Positions 35,398 to 44,072 of a stretch of 60,438 bases of DNA are shown in pieces. The stretch covers positions 1-60,438 of the forward strand of contig JAKQJG010000007.1 of NCBI GenBank assembly GCA_029561305.1, in the 5' to 3' direction. The first letter of the stretch is position 1. Every line of letters begins with the position of its first letter. Source of the stretch: Bacteroidota bacterium. Lineage in GTDB: Bacteria > Bacteroidota > Bacteroidia > Chitinophagales > Chitinophagaceae. The position numbers and the translations under genes are program-made. The notes under the pieces were generated by a model that saw only the letters and a program-made list of their open reading frames with translations, was not told where the DNA came from and ran no database searches.

Positions 35398-35474
35398 GTT
35401 CCCGGCCAAGCCTGCGGAGTCATATTTGGCACAGCAAAATATTTAAGCTTAATTCGTACCACAAAAAACATACA

Positions 35475-36611
35475 CTGCAACTCTCCATCATCATAGTAAA
35501 CTACAACGTAAAATATTTTTTAGAACAATGCCTCTGCAGTGTAATAAAAGCCTGTGCAAATATTGATGCAGAGATCATCGTAATTGATAACAACTCAACA
35601 GACGGCAGCGCCCCATTTTTTGCCAACCGGTTTTCGCAGGTACATTTTATTTGGAAAAAAGCCAATGCAGGTTTTGCAAAAGCCAACAACGAAGCATTGA
35701 GACTTTCAAAAGGAGAAAAAATTTTGTTTCTTAATCCGGATACCATTTTACCGGAAGACTGTTTAGAAAAATGTTTACAATTTTTCGATCAACAAAGTAA
35801 GATGGCCGCCCTTGGTATAAGAATGATAGATGGCAGCGGAAATTTTTTACCAGAAAGTAAAAGAGGCTTCCCCTCATTCTTTACTTCGTTTTGTAAGATG
35901 ACCGGACTCACCAATTTATTTCCTGCATCAAAAATATTTGCCCGTTATTACCTGGGTCATCTTCCGGAAAGCAAAACAAATGAAGTGGATGTATTATCCG
36001 GTGCATTTATGATGGTGGATAAAAAGATACTGGATACCGTGGGTAGTTTTGATGAAGATTATTTTATGTATGCCGAGGATATTGATCTGAGCTACCGGAT
36101 CCAGAAAGCAGGGTATACAAATTTTTACTTTGCAGATACCTGTATCATTCATTTTAAAGGGGAGAGCACCGCTAAACAAACCGCCGGATACTTCGATAAC
36201 TTTTATGGAACGATGGTATTGTTTGTAAAGAAACACTACCCCAAACTCTCTGGCAGTTTGTATGTGCTGCTGTTAAAAATATTGATTGCAGTAAAAAAAA
36301 TATTCGCAGCAACAAAGCCAGATATAAAACCCAATCCACTACCCGCAACAGCACTTATATTTACAAATGACGAAGGAATAACTGAATCGTTAGAAAAATA
36401 TTTTTCAACGGTAACCGAAGTGGAAGAAATAAGCATCCAGGAGAAAAACAAAGCGGTGGTTTTTTGTGACCCGTTTGTTTCCTTTGCTGTTGCAATATCC
36501 ATGATGCAGCAAATGAAAAATCAATGTTCTTTTTTTATCCATGGTGCTGCAACAAAAAGCATGGTTGGCAGTGCGGATAAAAACCAGCCAGGTATTGCAG
36601 TTGAATTGTAA
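35475..36611 (+). CDS. Family 2 glycosyltransferase, apparent CTG start
   Basis: 378 residues if the CTG at 35475 is the start. The frame is open back to 35385, yet no ATG, GTG or TTG occurs before an internal TTG at 35697, which would remove the first GT2 strand. The CTG fits exactly before LSIIIVNYNVKYFLEQCL, the typical beginning of such enzymes. Other GT2 motifs are VIDNNSTDG, NAGFAKANNEAL, DVLSGAFMM and DEDYFMYAEDIDLSYRI. An extra C-terminal domain of about 140 residues is not recognised. It abuts the convergent SPFH gene with no gap. Confidence 0.82.
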   Translation: MQLSIIIVNYNVKYFLEQCLCSVIKACANIDAEIIVIDNNSTDGSAPFFANRFSQVHFIWKKANAGFAKANNEALRLSKGEKILFLNPDTILPEDCLEKCLQFFDQQSKMAALGIRMIDGSGNFLPESKRGFPSFFTSFCKMTGLTNLFPASKIFARYYLGHLPESKTNEVDVLSGAFMMVDKKILDTVGSFDEDYFMYAEDIDLSYRIQKAGYTNFYFADTCIIHFKGESTAKQTAGYFDNFYGTMVLFVKKHYPKLSGSLYVLLLKILIAVKKIFAATKPDIKPNPLPATALIFTNDEGITESLEKYFSTVTEVEEISIQEKNKAVVFCDPFVSFAVAISMMQQMKNQCSFFIHGAATKSMVGSADKNQPGIAVEL

Positions 36612-37517
36612 TTATTGTTTTGCGTCAATAATGATCGGCGCTCCATTCTTTCCCATCACAATCACTTTTGCATTCTGGCTAAGTGCGAGTTCCTTCATGG
36701 CTTTTATCTGTTCGTATTGTAGTTGCTGGTCTGTTAATCCCGTATTGATAATGCGCTGGTAATCGGCAATACCCTGCGCTTCCACCCGCTTTCTTTCTGC
36801 TTCCTGTTTTTCTTTTTGCAATACAAATTCCATTTTCTTAGCTTCCTGCTCTGCATTAATTTTTGATTCAATAGAAGCTTTTACAGAATTAGGCAAGGTG
36901 ATATTTCTTACCAGCAATTGTTCAAGCATGAGGCCCCGTTTTTTAAAATCTTCTTCAATGCTTTTATAAATGCGTATCTGGAATTCATCTCTTTTGCCTG
37001 CAAATAAATCAACTGCCTGGTAGTACACCGCATTGTCACGGATCTTTGTACGGGTAAGCGGACGCACAATTTTATCCGTATAATCATTCCCGGTCTCTCT
37101 TAATAATTTGGGCGCATCTGCACCCACCACCCTGTACAAAACCGTGAGGTCAATGGTTACTTCCAGTCCATCACTTGTTAGCACTTTTATGGCATCATCG
37201 CCAGATTTTTCTCCTTCATCATTCACGCCGCTCATCGTATAGTTCTGTGTTTTTACATCAATTCTAGTGATGTGCAACAAAGGATTTACAAAATGCAGCC
37301 CGCTTTGCAATACTTCCGGCTGAATGCTGCCAAAGAGTTTTTTCACACCCACTTCCCCTGCATCAATTTGTTTTACACAAGCAGTTGAAATACCCACCGC
37401 CACGAGTAGTATGCCCACCATTCTTCCAATAGCAGCATATTTAGCCAGGTTACTGTTGTTTTTGGCCAGGATGCCAATGGCAACGATAACGATAATGCCC
37501 AGGATAATAAGCGCCAT
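36612..37517 (-). CDS. SPFH/prohibitin-family membrane protein
   Basis: A 301-residue protein with an N-terminal membrane anchor (LIILGIIVIVAIGIL) and the prohibitin SPFH domain: DAGEVGVKKLFGSIQPEVLQSG, then VTIDLTVLYRV and the LRETGNDYTDKIVRPLTRTKIRD stretch. A coiled-coil region rich in Glu, Lys and Gln (AEQEAKKMEFVLQKEKQEAE) follows. Members form rings in the membrane and modulate FtsH proteolysis or microdomains. The gene stands alone on the minus strand. Confidence 0.93.
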   Translation of the reverse strand: MALIILGIIVIVAIGILAKNNSNLAKYAAIGRMVGILLVAVGISTACVKQIDAGEVGVKKLFGSIQPEVLQSGLHFVNPLLHITRIDVKTQNYTMSGVNDEGEKSGDDAIKVLTSDGLEVTIDLTVLYRVVGADAPKLLRETGNDYTDKIVRPLTRTKIRDNAVYYQAVDLFAGKRDEFQIRIYKSIEEDFKKRGLMLEQLLVRNITLPNSVKASIESKINAEQEAKKMEFVLQKEKQEAERKRVEAQGIADYQRIINTGLTDQQLQYEQIKAMKELALSQNAKVIVMGKNGAPIIIDAKQ

Positions 37518-37639
37518 AATGTAAAATTTGAATATGCAAGTTGGAAAAAAGAAATGAAAGAGCTAGAAATAAAAACAGGACTTACTATTAAGTAAATCCT
37601 GCATATAAAAAAGATATTTAAAGACTTGAGCTCCAAAAG

Positions 37640-37674
37640 CCCCTTTTGGAATATCCCGACACTTCGGGAAGGGG
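37640..37674. repeat. C-rich dyad after dnaN
   Basis: TCCCGA-CACT-TCGGGA (37654-37669) inside CCCCTT (37640-37645) and AAGGGG (37669-37674). It lies 14 bases downstream of the dnaN stop on the minus strand and may end that transcript. No long T run follows. Confidence 0.45.
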
Positions 37675-37687
37675 TTGAGGCGTCTTT

Positions 37688-38803
37688 TTAATTATTCAGC
37701 ATCAGTGGCATTACCAGCATCAGCAATTCTTCATTTTCCTCCACCTCGGTTGGTTTGATGATACCGGCTTTTGTTGGGGTGCTGAGTTCAATGTTCACAT
37801 CAGCGGTATCCGCTGCATTCAGCATTTCAATTAAAAATTTGGCGTTGAATGCGATCTGCAGGTCTTCGCCATCATACTGGCAGGCCATGCGTTCATTACC
37901 TTCAAAACTAAAATCAATATCCTGTGCTGCCAACTGCAGTTCGCTGCCCGTAATGCTCAACGCCACCTGGTTGGTGCTTTTGTTACTAAATACACTCACC
38001 CGGCGCAGGGCATTTTGAAAATCACTTTTGTTTACCGTCAGCTTGTAAGGATTGTCTGCAGGTATCACCACTTTGTAATCAGGAAAACGGGCATCGATCA
38101 ACCGGCACACCAGTTCTGTACCTCCATGTTTTACAAACAGGTGATTGCTGTTATAAGATATATTCAGTTCATCATCGTTATCCGGCAAAGCGGCTTTCAA
38201 CAGGTTGAGCGGCTTTTTGGGTGCGATAAAAGTTTCAGTTTTGGGACACTTTACATCTGTTCTTTTGTATTTCACCAAACGATGGGCATCAGTAGCTACG
38301 AAAGTGATTCCCTTTTTGTCCAGTTCAAAAAACACACCTGTCATGGCCGGGCGCAGGTCATCATTGCTTACTGCAAATAAAGTTTTGTTGATGGCAGTCA
38401 CCAATGCAGAAGAAGTCATGGTAAAACTGTTGGCATCGTCTGCAGCCGGTTCTTTTGGAAAATTATCCGGATTTTCGCCCATCACTTTATACTTACCATT
38501 ATCGCTGGTTAGCTCCACACCGAAATTCTTGTCGATGTTAAATGTAAGAGGCTGCTCAGGGATATTCTTCAACGAGTCCATCAGGATCTTAGCCGGAATA
38601 CACACTTTGCCGCTGTCTTTGGCTTCAATGTCCAGGTGAACCTTCATTACAGTTTCCAGGTCGGTGGCCACTACGGTGAGCTTGTTCTTCTCTATTTCAA
38701 ATAAAAAATCTTCGAGTATAGGCAATACGGTATTTGCATTAATAACACCGCTGATCTGTTGCAGTTGTTTCAGCAAAGCCGAAGAGGAAACAATGAATTT
38801 CAT
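37688..38803 (-). CDS. dnaN: DNA polymerase III beta subunit (sliding clamp)
   Basis: 371 residues from the ATG at 38803; an eight-residue extension to 38827 is in frame but unlikely, since MKFIVSSSALLKQL is the normal start. Three clamp domains are visible, with FNIDKNFGVELTSDNGKYKV in domain 1, the LKAALPDNDDELNISY region in domain 2 and the C-terminal LLMLVMPLML. It encircles DNA and tethers replicative polymerase. A -7-like TATCTTTG lies 21 bases upstream of the start. dnaA is not nearby. Confidence 0.98.
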   Translation of the reverse strand: MKFIVSSSALLKQLQQISGVINANTVLPILEDFLFEIEKNKLTVVATDLETVMKVHLDIEAKDSGKVCIPAKILMDSLKNIPEQPLTFNIDKNFGVELTSDNGKYKVMGENPDNFPKEPAADDANSFTMTSSALVTAINKTLFAVSNDDLRPAMTGVFFELDKKGITFVATDAHRLVKYKRTDVKCPKTETFIAPKKPLNLLKAALPDNDDELNISYNSNHLFVKHGGTELVCRLIDARFPDYKVVIPADNPYKLTVNKSDFQNALRRVSVFSNKSTNQVALSITGSELQLAAQDIDFSFEGNERMACQYDGEDLQIAFNAKFLIEMLNAADTADVNIELSTPTKAGIIKPTEVEENEELLMLVMPLMLNN

Positions 38804-38824
38804 ATCGTTAAAATGATTTGGTGC

Positions 38825-38832
38825 CAAAGATA
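38825..38832 (-). promoter_or_regulatory. TAnnTTTG -7 box for dnaN
   Basis: The minus strand reads TATCTTTG, 21 bases before the ATG at 38803. It falls just inside the rejected longer start, supporting the shorter one. Confidence 0.5.
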
Positions 38833-38862
38833 AAAGAATGGGAGTGAATTTATCAGGGATTT

Positions 38863-39627
38863 TTAATCTCCATTTTCCAACATATAAAGGTCTTCGACCT
38901 TCATATTTAAGGCTACAGCAAGCTTTTTAAAACGAGTACTGTCAAATGAGTGCCGTGCGCCACGTGCAAAACTATCAGTTGCTATATTGGGGAGAGGTTC
39001 TTTCTCATCAGAAGCAAGCAGGGTATTTCTTTCCTCTTTTATGATCTTTTCCAGAACTTCAAGAAATAAGATTTTTGTGGAATCCCATCTAATTCTATTG
39101 TCTCTATAATATGAATAAGGGGTCTTTTTATAGCTTAGAACAATATCTTCTTCCTGCGTGGTTTTTCTAAACTTCCACTTAATATGATTGATAGTATCCT
39201 TAAATATCTTCATGATGTTTGCAAGTGCAATTGATACAACAGTATCTGTTGGAGCGCAAATGATAACTTCTCTTTTCCAGGCATTGGCATTTAAGATATT
39301 TAGTTTTGTAAATTCTTCAAGATGATTGTGAGGAACTTCCAGCAAGTCTTTGGGTTCTAACCTTATATAGGGTGGAATTCTTATTTCCTGCCACCAGCTT
39401 ACATAACCGCAACTGTTAAAATAAGGCTCCCTCTGATAGAAATAAATGTGTGAACCAGTGTCAACAATAAAATGGTAGGTAAGATAGTATTCCATTCTGC
39501 CGTCTTCATTCGCAGCAATGTGCTGTGGCATTATATATAAATCTGCACCACTTTTATCAGACATATTTTTACATGAGCTGCCGATATAACAGCTAAAAAT
39601 GAGTGATAGTAAAGCAAGGTTCTTCAT
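38863..39627 (-). CDS. Hypothetical lipoprotein
   Basis: A 254-residue protein with a lipoprotein signal ending YIGSSC (about residue 19). The mature part is rich in aromatic and charged residues and has a long helical C-terminus. No domain is recognised. Base composition looks ordinary. It lies downstream of the DUF2330 gene's terminator and so has its own transcript. Confidence 0.65.
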   Translation of the reverse strand: MKNLALLSLIFSCYIGSSCKNMSDKSGADLYIMPQHIAANEDGRMEYYLTYHFIVDTGSHIYFYQREPYFNSCGYVSWWQEIRIPPYIRLEPKDLLEVPHNHLEEFTKLNILNANAWKREVIICAPTDTVVSIALANIMKIFKDTINHIKWKFRKTTQEEDIVLSYKKTPYSYYRDNRIRWDSTKILFLEVLEKIIKEERNTLLASDEKEPLPNIATDSFARGARHSFDSTRFKKLAVALNMKVEDLYMLENGD

Positions 39628-39658
39628 AAATTTATTTCGGCGTTCGTATTAAAGATAC

Positions 39659-39686
39659 AAAAAAGGCCACCTTAGAAAAGGCGGCC
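39659..39686 (-). terminator. Terminator after the DUF2330 gene
   Basis: On the minus strand GGCCGCCTT-TTCT-AAGGTGGCC (one A-C mismatch) is followed by six T, 34 bases downstream of the DUF2330 stop. Confidence 0.8.
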
Positions 39687-39720
39687 GTTACCAAACTTCC
39701 TGTAAGTAGCCATAAAAAAT

Positions 39721-41202
39721 TTATACAATTCCTTTAGAGCGCATAAATGCACCGGTACCCAATACTGCTGCACCCAGCAACACAAAGCCTGCAATAGAAC
39801 GGTTACCTGATTGTCTTTCTTCTTTGCTTTGATCGATCAGGCTGGCGTATGCGGCATCCTTTACATTTTCTCCATCATTTTTCACTTCCGCCATGTTCTG
39901 CCATGTTTCAATGTCTTTGCCGGTTAATGCAGTTAATTCGTTCAGTTCTCCTCTTCGTCTTTTCTTAAGATCCTGCAGGTATTTTTTGCCTGCATCACAG
40001 GTAAAGCTGCCCGTAGCAGGATGTGTGATCACATACCTTGCCTGGTAATTTTCTTTATTGGGCGTTACCTGGAACATCAGGTCCTGTGCAAAATGATTTC
40101 TGTTGTACCGGAAATGCAAACGGGTAAAATGTACATTCGGGCTTGTACCATCTCCTTCTTCCTGTTCATTTACATCACTGTAATCAGTCCAGTCTTTGTT
40201 GAGCCACCATACACCTGCCTGCACCACATCCTGCTCTGATGGAGCGGTGGCAATACAAGGATCACATTTCATAAAATTCTGCGGGCTCACATCCCAGGCA
40301 TATTCTAAAAACGAAACATCCTGGTTTTCTTTGTTCCACTGGTAGGTAAAAAGATTATCATAAAAAGCACCAAAATTTTTCTGCACAAACAAAGGAATTT
40401 TATTTCCTGTTGGAATGTTCACATTACGGTAGTTGGTGCATTCGATCCTGCCTTTTTTTGTAAAGGCATACACGATCAGGTCCTGGTCGCCATCAGCATT
40501 GGCCATACCCAGTCGGATAGGAAGCATAAACTTTGGAGAATTAAAACTGATCTGGATAGGGCGTAAAAAATTGCCTGGCAGCTTTTTCTTTTCGGCTTCA
40601 TTTACTTTTACCACAAAAAATTTCAGGTTGCTTTTGATGTAGGGGTCTAATACTTCTTCAGCACCTTTCGGTATTTTATAGCCGTTATCGGTTAGCCAGT
40701 TCTTTAATCCATTGCTTTCTTTTGCACTGAGTATGATGATATCGTATTCCCCAACGATGTATTGTGCTTCTACCTTTACATGATATTCTCTTTCGGCTTT
40801 ATCTTCATTTACAGAACCTAAACTTACAGATTTGATTGCAGCCATATTAGAAGAAAAATCTTTTCGTTTGTAAGACCCATCACAAGGGTTTTCATCATAA
40901 TATTCCACCAGCCTTGGAGCACTGTAATCATTTAACCGCTGAAACAAACCCTGGTCCACCACTTTTACATCACTCTTTTGTAAAGTAACGGGTACGGGTA
41001 CCACCATGGCAAAATCTTTGGTGTCTCCTTTAAAGTCATTGTACATCGTGATCACATTCCGGTTACCATCTCTCACCAGTATCACCTGGCTGGTTTTGTT
41101 TTTCAACGTGGTATCTGCTTTGCTCACATAAAATCCGCAGAAGGAATACAGCATTGGCGCAGCAATAATGATGGCAGATACGAGGGCGATTTTCTTTTTC
41201 AT
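39721..41202 (-). CDS. DUF2330 domain protein
   Basis: A 493-residue exported protein with an N-terminal signal (ALVSAIIIAAPMLYSFCGFYVSKAD) and a single C-terminal membrane helix (IAGFVLLGAAVLGTGAFM). The DUF2330 core has SQVILVRDGNRNVITMYNDF and FAMVVPVPVTL near residue 65. Conserved cysteines are present (NPCDGSY, MKCDPCIATAP). Function is unknown, but the family often occurs with RnfD-like proteins in Bacteroidota, as here, suggesting a redox link in the envelope. Confidence 0.84.
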   Translation of the reverse strand: MKKKIALVSAIIIAAPMLYSFCGFYVSKADTTLKNKTSQVILVRDGNRNVITMYNDFKGDTKDFAMVVPVPVTLQKSDVKVVDQGLFQRLNDYSAPRLVEYYDENPCDGSYKRKDFSSNMAAIKSVSLGSVNEDKAEREYHVKVEAQYIVGEYDIIILSAKESNGLKNWLTDNGYKIPKGAEEVLDPYIKSNLKFFVVKVNEAEKKKLPGNFLRPIQISFNSPKFMLPIRLGMANADGDQDLIVYAFTKKGRIECTNYRNVNIPTGNKIPLFVQKNFGAFYDNLFTYQWNKENQDVSFLEYAWDVSPQNFMKCDPCIATAPSEQDVVQAGVWWLNKDWTDYSDVNEQEEGDGTSPNVHFTRLHFRYNRNHFAQDLMFQVTPNKENYQARYVITHPATGSFTCDAGKKYLQDLKKRRRGELNELTALTGKDIETWQNMAEVKNDGENVKDAAYASLIDQSKEERQSGNRSIAGFVLLGAAVLGTGAFMRSKGIV

Positions 41203-41227
41203 ACAAGTAGTTTAGATGATGCCCCAA

Positions 41228-41377
41228 CCCCTAAAGGGGCTATTAGTCCCTAAGTTGGCAAGCATTCTTTGTTATTAAAATGGTTAATGTTTTTTAGTTA
41301 TAAATACTCATGTCAACGCCGGCTCATGGCAGCAGCATTTAACAATTGTATGATTGTCTAGTCCCTCCCCTTTGGGG
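41228..41377. repeat. Pair of C-rich dyads in the gap before the RnfD-like gene
   Basis: CCCC-TAAA-GGGG at 41228-41239 and CCCC-TTT-GGGG at 41367-41377. Both resemble the dyad in the omega-amidase gene and after dnaN. Nothing else was seen in 41203-41384. Confidence 0.45.
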
Positions 41378-41384
41378 TTCATTG

Positions 41385-42233
41385 TTAAAGCAACGAACGA
41401 AGTTCAAGGAAGGGCTTCTCCCATTCAAATCTTTTCGCCTTAAAAAAGTGATCCAATACCGGCACTAACGGCTGGCTGCACACTAAAACCCATATCGGTG
41501 CACCATTGATAAATTTGAAAGCTGTTAAATAAAATGCCACTGCTGCTACTGTTATTGCCCATACTATTCTTGCAACAGGATGATCGGGTGTTGTTTTAGG
41601 ATCTGTGATCATAAAGAAAGAAAATAACAGCAAGCCACCTGTAGTTACAGACTGTACAAAGAAATCTGTGGGCCAGCCCAAATACACAATTTGCCTTGCA
41701 AATAACAACGCTGCAAAAGTGCCCAGGAAGGCGATCGTAACATCCAGTTTCTGTACTTTGGTAACAACAATGCATCCCAGGCAAATGATTGCAAAGAACA
41801 ATACCATATTACTTCCCCACTGACCGGGACTGATCCAGGCATTCCCGGAGAGATACACAACAGCAGCAATACCCATGGCAGATGGATTAAAAATGTGTTT
41901 GCCCTTATACCTGAAAATATATTTACTAAAAATGGTAACAGCAGATGCAGCTATGCAGATATACCAATCGTTTGTTTTTAACAACAGGCATAAACTAAGA
42001 CAGCTTACCAATACACTCTTCCAGCTGCCTCCCAACGCCAAAGAAGTAATAGAAAATTTTCTTTTGTCGATGGAATTGGCAATAAACTGGAACAGTAAAC
42101 CCGTGCCGATGAACAAAAAATAATTCAACCATTCAGTGCCCCAGTGCAAAAAAATAAATCCATAACACAAAAAAGTTACCTGGAATGCCATTTGAAAATA
42201 ACGTGCATCCCACCTGTTTGCTTTTAACTGCAT
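41385..42233 (-). CDS. RnfD/NqrB-like membrane protein
   Basis: A 282-residue protein with about nine hydrophobic helices. The segment YIFRYKGKHIFNPSAMGIAAV and the later GGLLLFSFFMITDPKTTP match the RnfD/NqrB family, in which Thr or Ser near this position carries covalent FMN. It is shorter than full-length RnfD (about 350). No other rnf genes are present, so it does not form a standard Rnf complex. The upstream DUF2330 gene may be a partner. Confidence 0.8.
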   Translation of the reverse strand: MQLKANRWDARYFQMAFQVTFLCYGFIFLHWGTEWLNYFLFIGTGLLFQFIANSIDKRKFSITSLALGGSWKSVLVSCLSLCLLLKTNDWYICIAASAVTIFSKYIFRYKGKHIFNPSAMGIAAVVYLSGNAWISPGQWGSNMVLFFAIICLGCIVVTKVQKLDVTIAFLGTFAALLFARQIVYLGWPTDFFVQSVTTGGLLLFSFFMITDPKTTPDHPVARIVWAITVAAVAFYLTAFKFINGAPIWVLVCSQPLVPVLDHFFKAKRFEWEKPFLELRSLL

Positions 42234-42302
42234 ACATTATTGGTTTGTGTATGGGATGTTGCCGGCCCTGGGATTACATAAAAGATAATAGAAAAATTTT
42301 TG

Positions 42303-43574
42303 TTATAGCTGCAGGGCGTCTATTTTTTGCTGCAGCAGTTTTTTAACGGCGGGAGATGCAGTAAGTAATATGGCATTTTTAAAATAAACAGCTGCCCTTT
42401 CGTTTTGCCGGAGTTTACTGTGTTGTTCACCCAGTGTGGCAGGCAGCAAATAATATTTATCTAATAAGGTAATATTTTCAATCGCTTCAATTGCCCTGAT
42501 CGATTCGGCAGGTCCAAGCAATTCACCAACAGCAATGGCCCTGTTTAATGCAATCAGCGGCGAAGGGTACATTGTAAGCAGCACATCGTAATAATGCAAA
42601 ATATTTTTCCAGTTGGTTTTTTCATAGTTTATGGCTTTGGCATGTTCAAAAGCAATACCTGCTTCCAAATGATACTTGCTTAAATTTTCTGCCACAGCAG
42701 AAGCGTCTAAATGATGAATAGCCTTACCAGTCATCTCCCGGTTCCATTTACCCCGGTCCTGTTCTTTTAATAATAGAATATTTCCCTCCTCGTCAAGCCT
42801 GGCATCCGTTCGGGAAGCGGTAAAATACATTAAAGCCAGCAGTGCATGTGCAGAACCTGTATTGATCAGTTTACTGTTGCTGATCAATTCAGCCAGCCGG
42901 ATAGCTTCCGCTACCAGGTCCTTTCTAATCAGGTTATCATGATGCGTGGAGCTATAGCCTTCATTAAATAGCAAATAAATAGCCGTAAGCACATTTTCAA
43001 GGCGCTGCTCCAACGCAGTCCTGGGAGGCAGATCAAAACAAACTTTATTTTCTTTTAATGACTGACGGGCACGGTAGAGTCTTTTTTCAATGGTATCGTA
43101 GTTGGTAACAAATGCTTTGGCAATTTCTGCCACACTAAAGCCACACAGTGTTTTTAATATCACTGCCACCTGTGCCTCCGCAGATAGTTGCGGCTGGCAG
43201 CATACAAACATCATCTTCAGCTGGTCGTCATCAATATGGGCATCATTCACCAGTTCATTTACTGTGGGAGATAAACTGTACTCACTTTGCAAAAGAGGTG
43301 TAATATTTCTTGCATACTGCTGCTGTGTTTTTTGCCTCCGCAGCACATCGATGGCTTTATTACGGGCTGCAGTAAACAGCCATGCAGAGGGGTTTTGGGG
43401 CAGGCCATTTATCTTCCAGGTATGTAAAGCTTTTAATAAAGTTTCCTGTACTACATCTTCTGCCAGCTGCAGGTTTTGCGGACCAAAGAGTTTGGTCAGT
43501 ACAGAAATAAGCTTACCCCACTCTCTTCTAAAGAGATTGTCAACCAGCTGGTCAATAGGCGGAGTTGCGCTCAT
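42303..43574 (-). CDS. RNA polymerase sigma factor, ECF42-type with TPR-like tail
   Basis: 423 residues from the ATG at 43574 (MSATPP); the in-frame start at 43598 adds eight hydrophobic residues. Region 2 is near residues 20-90 (LAEDVVQETLLKALHTW) and region 4 near 125-180 (VILKTLCGFSVAEIAKAF). A long C-terminal helical extension (about 220 residues, DUF6596) is characteristic of ECF42. ECF42 factors are usually encoded beside DGPF proteins, and one follows here. No anti-sigma gene is seen; the tail is thought to take that role. Confidence 0.88.
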   Translation of the reverse strand: MSATPPIDQLVDNLFRREWGKLISVLTKLFGPQNLQLAEDVVQETLLKALHTWKINGLPQNPSAWLFTAARNKAIDVLRRQKTQQQYARNITPLLQSEYSLSPTVNELVNDAHIDDDQLKMMFVCCQPQLSAEAQVAVILKTLCGFSVAEIAKAFVTNYDTIEKRLYRARQSLKENKVCFDLPPRTALEQRLENVLTAIYLLFNEGYSSTHHDNLIRKDLVAEAIRLAELISNSKLINTGSAHALLALMYFTASRTDARLDEEGNILLLKEQDRGKWNREMTGKAIHHLDASAVAENLSKYHLEAGIAFEHAKAINYEKTNWKNILHYYDVLLTMYPSPLIALNRAIAVGELLGPAESIRAIEAIENITLLDKYYLLPATLGEQHSKLRQNERAAVYFKNAILLTASPAVKKLLQQKIDALQL

Positions 43575-43645
43575 AACGAAATATAGAATAAAAAACAAAG
43601 AACACAGTAGCTGTGCTCTTTGTCATGGCTATACAAAATATCTTT

Positions 43646-43987
43646 TTACATGTCCATTTTCATCACCTGTCTTACCTGTATACTGCCGTCTTTGTCAAAA
43701 TCAGGATAGTCGGCACATAAAGCAACTGCTTCATCATAGTTTTCAGCATTGATGATAAAATAACCGCCCACTACTTCTTTTCCTTCAGCATAAGGTCCGT
43801 CGGTTACGCCTTTAATATTTCCTTTTATTAATTTGCCGCCGGTCATTAATGGTTCACCACTTACATAGCGTCCGTCTTTTGCCAGCTTATCGATCCACGC
43901 CATCCATTCGGTCATACTGGCCTGCATTTGTTCAGGTGAAGGGGTTACATCGGGGCATCCGTGAAAGATGAGCATAAACTTTTCCAT
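43646..43987 (-). CDS. YciI/DGPF-domain protein, ECF42 partner
   Basis: 113 residues from the ATG at 43987; the longer ORF to 44101 extends into the upstream gap. It has the ferredoxin-like YCII fold with the DGPF-type motif VTDGPYAEGKE and GGYFIINAENYDEA. The family is strongly linked to ECF42 sigma factors and is thought to help sense or respond to stress. It ends 71 bases upstream of the sigma factor start, on the same strand, so both may be co-transcribed. Confidence 0.85.
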   Translation of the reverse strand: MEKFMLIFHGCPDVTPSPEQMQASMTEWMAWIDKLAKDGRYVSGEPLMTGGKLIKGNIKGVTDGPYAEGKEVVGGYFIINAENYDEAVALCADYPDFDKDGSIQVRQVMKMDM

Positions 43988-44072
43988 AATTGTTTTTTTA
44001 AATGATTTGAGAATAGTTTTATCAATGACGCAGGAAGTGTATGGTTCCGGACAAAAAGAAAAAATAATATTT

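Noticed and set aside
35261..35446. Short ORF between the oxidase and the glycosyltransferase
   Set aside because: It overlaps the end of the oxidase and the inverted-repeat element, and does not encode the GT2 start, which is in another frame.
41385..42233. Part of a full Rnf complex
   Set aside because: No rnfA, B, C, E or G genes are nearby; it is a stand-alone RnfD-like protein.
42303..43598. Upstream ATG at 43598 as the sigma factor start
   Set aside because: It adds eight hydrophobic residues not typical of ECF42; the ATG at 43574 starts at the usual place.
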